Source: Tetragonia tetragonoides | Lineage: Eukaryota; Streptophyta; Magnoliopsida; Caryophyllales; Aizoaceae | Length of the DNA: 64,000 nt | Assembly (NCBI GenBank): GCA_038025085.1 | Contig: CM076143.1 | Location: 14,741,501-14,805,500, forward strand | Direction of reading: 5' to 3' | Part shown: positions 56,797-64,000 of the stretch, piece by piece | How positions within the stretch are numbered: the first letter of the stretch is position 1 | Layout of the letters: each line of letters begins with the position of its first letter | The notes under the pieces: generated by a model | What the model was told of the DNA's origin: nothing | The model's database searches: none | The model's input: only the letters and a program-made list of their open reading frames with translations | Made by a program: the position numbers and the translations under genes

Positions 56797-57300
56797 AAGT
56801 GATTGGTGTGAGTGATTCGTTACTCTTATAAGTCATACCTAAAGGAAGGTCGGGAATTCAAATCTTGTGAATGGAAAAACTACCTACTGAGACTCTGAGA
56901 ACACTTTAACACTTTATGGGCCACCAACAAGGGTGTTGGCCTAGTGGTTTCAAACTTACTCCTAAGTGGTTTGGTAAGGCAAGGTCATGGGTTCGAATCC
57001 CCATTCCCCCCATGCCTTGTGTTTGCTAGCTTCTAGGAACTATACTAGCCCCTTGTTGGTGCTACGTTGACGGGGCCAGTGCTTGCGCTGGTTGTTCAGC
57101 TAGTCTGATATGTTCGCTATTGAACACGAGAGTCCGAACATGACGTAGCAGGGGGTGCCTCAGTCGCCATTCACTTGCACCCACTTTTTGCTTAGCAAAA
57201 AAAAAAAACTTTATGGGCCGGCCTGATGAGAACATGATTAATCTAGGCCCCAAAGACTTAGGTCAACATTTGATTAAACCAAAAAGAAAAGTACGAAGTT
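56797..57300 (+). mobile_element. SINE (family alpha) interrupted by another SINE
   Basis: The left part (56797-56922) carries GATTGGTGTGAGTGATTC and the degenerate B box GGGAATTCAAATC, then GAGAACACTTTAACACTTTA. The element resumes at 57208 with GGGCCGGCCTGATGAGAACA, which takes the place of the GGTGCGAAC region of its relatives, and fades out before about 57300. Relatives are at 9709, 62904 and 63625. Confidence 0.7.
56923..57207 (+). mobile_element. SINE inserted in another SINE, 12-bp target duplication
   Basis: The head GGGTGTTGGCCTAGTGGTTT (A-box-like) and B box GGGTTCGAATCCC are tRNA-like. A body of about 200 bp ends in an A run of about 12 (57197-57208). The 12-bp direct repeats ACTTTATGGGCC at 56911-56922 and 57208-57219 are identical and belong to the host SINE, so this element landed second. 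It is longer than the other SINEs here and distinct in sequence. Confidence 0.9.
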
Positions 57301-59444
57301 TTAAATAATTCTTCTGACCTTACTATACTACATGGCCACCTTTTGGTTAGATTGTCAGGTTAGATATTACCTCAAACTTGTTAGAAGTAGGTCATTTTGT
57401 CAAACTAATCTAACAACTCTCGTGCTCGTGTCCACGCTCTGAGTGAAAATGAAGATTTCTTGTTGACACAAAATATTCATATGTTGAACTTGATCTTCGT
57501 GATTTCCTGAGATTATTACTTTATTTGAATTGATTGCCTTGATTTGTTGGTCAATTGGATATTTTCATCTATATGTCATATATGTGACATCTTTTACTAC
57601 ATATATTATCTGCTGTTTTGTTCAGTACGAGTACTAATTTATTTATGAAACATTTGTTCTTGCATTGGTACGTAAAGAATCGTGTAATTTAATAATTCAT
57701 AGCAGTACATTTTTATTTTTTAGCACCAAGAATCGTTGTTAGGAGTGATCTTGCTTGATTAGCAATCTTTCAATAGTCAATCGCTATGACGTACGAGTCC
57801 ATTTGCTTACCCGATGATTGTTTGCCAATTGATCTATTATCAACATAGCCTCGTTTACTTTAAATATTTTAGTCGCGATGATTGATTATCAGGTAATCAG
57901 TTATTGAAAGAGGTGATAAAAAAGCCGATTTCTAGAAATAAGTGTGAAATAGATCGAGTCAATTCACTTAATTGTCTCTGAAACAGTAGTAAACCATGAC
58001 TTTAAAGAAAAAAGAAAGAGAAATGAATACTATTCTCTCTTAGATGTATAAATCATATAATGATTTTGTAATTAATGAAGTAGAAGTAGTACTTATTTGT
58101 GGATAAAATCTAGTACTATACCTCTTGCGTTGATAAGATTTACACAAAATGAGAGGAGGTTATCCAATCATGTTGATAATGGGGACCCACTTATATTCTT
58201 CGAACTTCCATCGACAAATTGTTGAATTTGATTGACAATTACTATAGTCGATATCCTCTTATTCTATATTTTCATGCAAATGCTACTCCCCTCAAGAAGA
58301 AAAAGGGAAAACAAAGTCATGCATTTATATTGCGAAATGCTCCAACACGAAAACTTGTAAGTATAAGATCGATCGTCACTATAACTTTCAGTAAGACGGA
58401 TCACTTGTTAGAGAATTAATAATCACTGTTTATAATAAGACCTCATTTATTGTGAATTTGTTTATTTCACACAAGATCGGTTCCAAATATAAAATCGAAG
58501 AACTGAATAAGATCATAAGAATCATGATAATTTAATTTGTTTAAGCCAACAAGACAGGGCTTAATTTGGTTCTAAGTGGATGAGATGTCCACGTTAGCAT
58601 TATACTTTGATGAATCATTTTGAGCATCACAAAACCAAATTCAGGACCCATTTTATATTGTAAAAGCATCAAATATAAATTTGGCCCCGCAAAAAGAGTG
58701 ATTGGGGTGTCCATATGACTTATATCTATATCCTTTAGAGATTTAGTTGCTTACTCACATTAGTCACATACACATTAGATAAGGTGTTCGTTTGACCTTT
58801 GCCTCAACTGTAAGGTCCCAATATATTGCTATTGAAGACCTTTAGTCCAACATGATATGATCTTGATCATTGGCTAGAGTAATGAAATGACAAAGTATCT
58901 TTGGGGATACAAAAGCTCTTTTTCATATGGGGTTATCAACTTATCATATATGGCTAATATAAGGTCTCTGTGAACCGTTATTAGAAAATTTATCTGAATT
59001 CGAGTACAAGACTTACTTTATATAGCAATAATAATTGCTATTTTTGAAGATATAAAAAAAACAAAAAAAAATATTCACTAAGTTGAATTGAACTATACTG
59101 AACTGATCAATTAAGTTGCAATTTGAGAGAAAAATTATGTTTCAGAACTGAGTTGAATTTAGGTAAACTAAACCGAACCATTGACTGAGTAAGTGGAAAT
59201 AACACAGATAATCTAAGGGTTTTTTTTGCCAAAATTTTCTGTACTTATTACATAGGCAGCCACACATAGATTATTGTACTAAACAAAACCACTTATTGAT
59301 CTTCGTCATCTCTTAAACCGGCAGAGTCCATATATATATGAAAAATGATTTTACGAACATAATAACTACTCTCTCAAAGGCAAATGATTCAATAGTAGAA
59401 GAAGTATTTACCTTGAAATAAGTAATTAATTTTTTGACAAAATC
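57301..59444. other. Gene-free AT-rich stretch
   Basis: No recognisable gene. At about 59075-59190, units GAATTGAACTATACTGAACT resemble the subterminal repeats of the element at 15409-15863 and may be a relic. Confidence 0.45.
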
Positions 59445-59730
59445 ATCGCATGACCAACTCACAAAAATCTGAGTCACTATTTAGAAACCTAAGGGTCAAA
59501 TTTTATAAATTGTGACCGTCTTACCGAAAGTTATGAAAAAATCGTCTTATAGAAGTTTTCGTGATATATCAGCAAGTCTTGCATGAGACCAACTCACAGA
59601 AAAATAGGGTCACTATTAAGAAATGTAAGGGTCACTTATGATAAGCAATGACGACCCTTGTTTCATTAAAAAGTGACCCCGTCTCACCAATAATTACGAA
59701 AAGACTCTCTTATAGAAGTTTTTGTGTTAC
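59445..59730 (-). repeat. Two adjacent copies of the ~155-bp dispersed repeat
   Basis: Copies at about 59445-59565 and 59571-59730 lie head to tail in the same orientation. Each runs from GACCAACTCACA-AAAA through AAGGGTCA and GTGACC blocks to CGTCTTATAGAAGTTTTCGTG or its equivalent. The second is the more complete. They match 20513-20670 in orientation and 14946-15100 in inverse. Confidence 0.65.
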
Positions 59731-60099
59731 TCATATTATCCATAGGAATGACCTAATTACTTGAAAATTGACTATTTCCTCATTGCAACAACGAAAGTCT
59801 AGATGTTAATGAATTAAAAGAACCCACCCGAACCCACTGTTGTTTGATTGTGGCCATCTTTTGCTGTGCGATGTTGAGTGGCTCACTAACTAACCTGATA
59901 GTGATATTTTAAGGTAGCCTCATATTTGTTGACAAGTTATGGGTTTAGTTGAGCCTTAACAAATATTATGTTTTATGTCCCCTAGCAAAAGTTAAGTAGA
60001 GCAAGGATATATATACATGCACTCATGAGTATCAGTGTGAAAATTGGGCTTTGTTTGGTTGAAAGAAAAATATTCGTTGATTCTAGTAGTCTAAGAGTT

Positions 60100-60345
60100 A
60101 CCATAGAGGTAGCCTAGTGGTAAGAATTTGAGTGTGGTTTTCTCCCCATCCAAGTTCAAATTTCACTAGAGAGATTTGTGGAGAGGGATCTTCCTACCCT
60201 TTGGCCTTTGCCCCCTTCCCCCTCCTTCCAAGTGTCTGCCCACTAAAGTATTAGATCGGGTTCTGAGATATATTATGATCAGTCCAAGAAAACACAGTTC
60301 TCCTTACCAACATAAAAAATAAATAAAAAAAAATTACATCTTGAT
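60100..60345 (+). mobile_element. tRNA-derived SINE (family delta)
   Basis: A-box-like GAGGTAGCCTAGTGGTAAGA, B-box-like CCAAGTTCAAATTTCAC, a body with a GCCCCCTTCCCCCTCCTTCC tract and an A-rich tail (60316-60341). I found no clean target duplication and no second copy in the window. Confidence 0.6.
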
Positions 60346-60479
60346 TGAAAAATACTTCCATTAATTAGATAGATTTCTCTGTTACAGCAAGTTTTCACTA
60401 GGGGGTTAACTATGGTGTTTTGTGCGAATCAAAAAGGACGATTTAAATAAGAAATACTCGTATAACATTAGATGAGCCT

Positions 60480-60740
60480 ATAACCATTCGCTCAAAATTT
60501 TGGTTGAGTTGGTTCTAAGTTCTAACACATGGTATCAAAGACAGATGATCAAGAGGTCCTATCACTTCGAATCCTGGCGATCCTTTGCTCCTATAATTGA
60601 GAGACATGTGCATCATCTACGACTTTAAGCCCATTCGTGTGAGGGACGCGCGTTATAAGGATTTCAACCTTAGTTGACCTTACGACCATCAATTTAGTTG
60701 GGTTGATTTCAACACAGTTTTGAATTTTGGACTTGACTTA
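60480..60740 (+). mobile_element. Relic of an LTR element with initiator-tRNA-type primer binding site
   Basis: TTCTAACACATGGTATCAAAG at its core contains TGGTATCAAAG (60530-60540), one change from TGGTATCAGAG, the PBS complementary to initiator tRNA-Met that is used by many plant Copia and TRIM elements. It follows an ACA that could end an LTR. The downstream AAGCCCATTCGTGTGAGG is of a type often seen after such PBS sequences in TRIM-like elements. No second LTR or ORF was found. Confidence 0.35.
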
Positions 60741-62308
60741 AATGGTGATCAAACAAGGTACTTACATTTTCATATTCTTGTTAATTAATTTATTACGAGT
60801 ACTTGTATTTTCTGAACTCATGTTGTCATCGAACACTGTAAATCATAATTTATTTTTTAGTTCACGTTAGAAATATTTACCGTCGGCCATAGTAACTATT
60901 TCTTGCGAATTGCGATGACTTGTAAATCTTAATGATAAGACTGTTGCACGCAACGCAACAGAAGGGGCATTTCCATTTCAAGCATGTTACTAGATGGCCG
61001 GTCTGGTTGTTGAGTTGGGACCAGATCAGAACCCAGCAATGTGGTTAGAATACCAATTCTTTCAACCTCCCTACTATCTTCATCTCAATAGACCTAACAG
61101 TCTAACACCCATCAATATGATCTTGAACTTTCTGTCAAGTGTCACCCATAAATTAAACTTGAAAACAAAAAAGAAATATAATTATAAATAAATAAAACTT
61201 ATGCTGTATCTACAGCTGTTGAGTTCTTGTCCAATAAGCAATTCCTAAGTGGGCAGCTCTATAATGCCAATTTTTTTACAATTATAAAATCTAGAAAAAT
61301 CCAAGGCATGTAAATTCTGCTACATCAGCTAAATTAATTGGAGTGATGCTACTTAATACATTAATTTTTATTTTTTTTGTGAGGATACACAGTGGTTAAG
61401 CATTATCTGCTCTGAGAATTGTTAATGGGGCTTCATTCATTATAATCAATTAGCAGCAATGACATTATTAGTGGTGTTTTCATGTTCAATTCATTCAAAT
61501 TGTTTAATTATATTTGAGAAGTATATTATAATTGATCAATACCAATATCTTTTATTTTTATTTTTGGGAATCATAGAACCTCTTATTTTGCATTCTGTCA
61601 ATCTTAGGAAATGGAGCTTACAATGTAATAATGACATCTAACACTACAAAAAATCGAGAAAAATAGCTGCGGAAAAATCAAGAAAACGGGTTAGACAGGC
61701 AACCAATTTTATCATATGGGTCAGATTGGTTAAGGGTTGGAGTTTGAAGTCTTTCAATGCATATAAACCTGTTAAGATCAAAATATTTTCAACTCGCTTA
61801 TCATTCATGTGATAAATGTCCATCGCCCAAACTTAGTTTAAGAAACAAAGTTTGATATGTACGGAGTAACTGACTAATAAGAAAAACGTTAAAGATCAAT
61901 GTGGAACGAAGGGAGTGTGTAATCGGAGAATCAAAATTTGTAGTTGCGCACTTGTCCATATGGTGACAAAGGGATGGGTAGCCCAAACAAAGGCCTCAGG
62001 CCAACAAACCCATATTATTCTGGTGATTGTTTGTTGAAGCCTGACCCAACTTTTGGTGAACTTTTTCCACTAAACATGCATGCTCATTGGCTCATTGCTC
62101 AACGAACAAAAGTATACTCTTGATTTATACATTTGATAGAATATTGCTGTTGGTTTCAAAATTGAAGCTTTATCAGATAAACCCATTTGATTAATTGATT
62201 TGATATTGACATTAAATCTAAGAGGAATCTAACTAACTATTTTTGGTTTCAAACTTTCAATGACGGAGTGAGCTTATCCTTAGGTTTATGTCGCTTTCAT
62301 CCTTGAGG
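60741..62308. other. Gene-free stretch
   Basis: Nothing recognisable; the short ORFs lack motifs. Confidence 0.45.
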
Positions 62309-62524
62309 ATGAGGTGGGAGCACAAGTGGTAAGTGTCTCACCCTTACAGTTTAGTGGTTAGGGGTTCGAATCTTTATCTATGTAGGGAGAATAAAAACTA
62401 ATCTACCTTTGTTTGTAGGGAGGGTCCCCTCCTCTACTTGAGCCCGTCAGTCCATCAAAGATAGATTAGCTTATCCGACACATGTGGTTTCCAGGCTATT
62501 GCATGCGTCCTTTTAGCAAAAAAA
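62309..62524 (+). mobile_element. tRNA-derived SINE (family beta), plus strand
   Basis: GTGGGAGCACAAGTGGTAAG head, B box GGGGTTCGAATC, then ACTTGAGCCCGTCAGTCCAT, CGACACATGTGGTTTCC and an A run at about 62517-62524. It is the counterpart of the minus-strand copy at 1287-1496. Confidence 0.75.
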
Positions 62525-62903
62525 TTACACAAATGGATTAGATTGCATGATGTGTAATTGTTCTCTTCATAAAATAAGTAATATTTTTATATGAAATTGA
62601 TGAGATAATGTTGGAATATATCCTTCTCTTGACAATAAAGTATACTCTTCATTAAGTGTACGTAGACTCCTGATGAGTCCTGTAGGACCATGATGATTGA
62701 TAAGCATGTACTCTATAGCTGGCTTATTTTCACTATAACTCTACATAAATCGAAAGCTAGATTGATTCTAATTAATCCAACTACTAGATTTGTTTCTTCA
62801 CAGAATAATCACCCACTGGACCAAATTAAAGGGAGCTTTTTGATATATCCTATATGGCTATATCGCCTATATGAAGAGCTTAGTTCATTCGTCAGTAATA
62901 ACA

Positions 62904-63060
62904 AGTGGTTAGTGTGAGTGATTCAACACTCTCAATCTTTAACAAAGGTCGAGGGTGCGAATTTTGAAAATCACTAATTGGGAGCACTTTACTCTTTTGT
63001 AAGTTGATTCGGTGCGAACATAATTAGTTCTGAGAAAAAATCTAAGATAAACCTATGATC
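62904..63060 (+). mobile_element. SINE (family alpha)
   Basis: GTGGTTAGTGTGAGTGATTC head, B-box-like GAGGGTGCGAATTTTG, GGGAGCACTTTACTC and TTCGGTGCGAACATAATTAG, in the order of the other family alpha copies. Tail and target duplication are not clear. Confidence 0.65.
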
Positions 63061-63624
63061 CAAACCAAGAAGAGCTTGTTAGTTCGTCTGAATGATAGAA
63101 ACTTTTTATAAATCATAATTGGCTCCTCTTAACTTGATTAGTGAGAGTGTTTAATTCTAGTAGCTTGGACTATGAAACACGAAATTTTGATGGTACTTCA
63201 AAGGTTGTTACTTGTCTATTTCTATGTTATAACGGTTGCCCAAAAGGGAAAAGGAATATATAGCTAGAGACGAAAAGAAAAAGATCAGCATTGGTACAAT
63301 GAGAAGCACTAATCCATCAGCCATTTGCAGCTTCTTGTTGCATGACAATAACGTAAAAATGGTCTCAATGGCAGACATCGACGTGACATTCTAATTGTAG
63401 TGGATAGGGACAACTACTATATGCATATCCTTTGATAGCTAGATAAGTGATTAGCTAGGCTTGGTCTTCTGAGAGTTGCGTGTGCCGCTAATGTTTTACA
63501 AGCTAGCAATTGAGATAAATTGCTTCACTACTATTTCCAGACAATATGGATAAGTTTGGTGACTCGTCTCAATGTTACTTCATTACGATTAAGTGATTAA
63601 CCAACTGATGTGTTACTTGATCAA

Positions 63625-63784
63625 TAATTGGTCGTTAGGAGTGGTTAATTAAGGTCGAGAGTTCAAATCTTGGGAATGAAAATACTCCTTGTTGGGAACA
63701 CTTTACCTCTTTAAGGACGATTTGGTGCGAACAGGAGTTAGTCATGACACAAAAGATTTAGGGTGAAAATGTAGTAAAAAAAAA
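63625..63784 (+). mobile_element. SINE (family alpha) with A-run tail
   Basis: AAGGTCGAGAGTTCAAATCTTG, GGGAACACTTTACCTC and GATTTGGTGCGAACAGGAG correspond to the other copies. It ends in an A run at 63775-63784. The head is shortened (GTCGTTAGGAGTGGTTAATT). Confidence 0.65.
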
Positions 63785-64000
63785 AGCGCAATTTGGTAAA
63801 AACCACCTACAAAGTTCCACTTTTTGTTCAGAAACCCCTGAATCGTTGTTTTTTGTTCAGTACCTCCTTAAATGTTACAAACGCCCTGATACTCATCCCT
63901 TAAGTGATTTGTCGGCCCCAATTCATATTTATCTTCCCATTTTACCCTCACGTGTAAGTCACATGCCACTTAAATGACCCCCCTCTTTGACCCAATTAAT
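63785..64000. other. Window-edge sequence, no gene seen
   Basis: Less AT-rich tail of the window. GCAATTTGGTAAAAACCACC at its start resembles in style the TIR of MULE-like elements such as that at 4001, but the second end would lie beyond the window. Confidence 0.3.

Noticed and set aside
1..64000. CRISPR arrays, operons, bacterial mobile elements
   Set aside because: The sequence is plant nuclear DNA. No regularly spaced direct repeats with unique spacers and no prokaryotic gene organisation were seen.

Overview
The window is nuclear DNA of a flowering plant, most likely a core eudicot. The evidence is spliced genes with GT-AG introns, plant-type protein families, AT-rich intergenic DNA and many plant-style transposons (tRNA-derived SINEs, MULE-, hAT- and Helitron-like elements, a very long gypsy-like LTR, a LINE relic). 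I could not fix the family; Caryophyllales is a guess only.

Only three protein-coding genes are convincing. (1) 10311-11963 (+): an intronless 550-residue polyamine oxidase of the PAO5 (thermospermine/spermine oxidase) type. (2) 27765-48177 (+): valyl-tRNA synthetase, 21 exons, 1101 residues, with a mitochondrial-type presequence and a downstream in-frame AUG fitting a dual mitochondrial/cytosolic enzyme. (3) 50592-55249 (-): a secreted GH35 beta-galactosidase, 18 exons, 717 residues, without the C-terminal lectin domain. I rebuilt both spliced genes exon by exon; all junctions keep frame and give uninterrupted proteins. Genes 2 and 3 are convergent, about 2.4 kb apart stop to stop. The three are unrelated housekeeping or metabolic functions and form no pathway.

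Region by region: 1-10 kb is gene-free and holds a SINE, a MULE-like element with 9-bp target duplications, a foldback element and a SINE just upstream of PAO5. 12-23 kb is a nest of repeats: a 2.1-kb TIR element containing a near-perfect microsatellite palindrome and tandem Helitron-like 3' ends, further MITEs, and a LINE relic split by a CCGG-rich MITE. 23.0-27.3 kb looks like one 4.3-kb solo LTR ending about 475 bp before the ValRS start codon. The ValRS introns carry several SINEs and a 1.4-kb inverted repeat. 55-64 kb is gene-free and SINE-rich, with one SINE inserted into another.

No wholly new system is evident. The items most worth a second look are the large hairpin-forming repeat inside a transcribed ValRS intron, the upstream ORF overlapping the organellar start codon of ValRS, the nested SINEs, and a group of MITEs that share one terminal sequence but have unrelated subterminal repeats.
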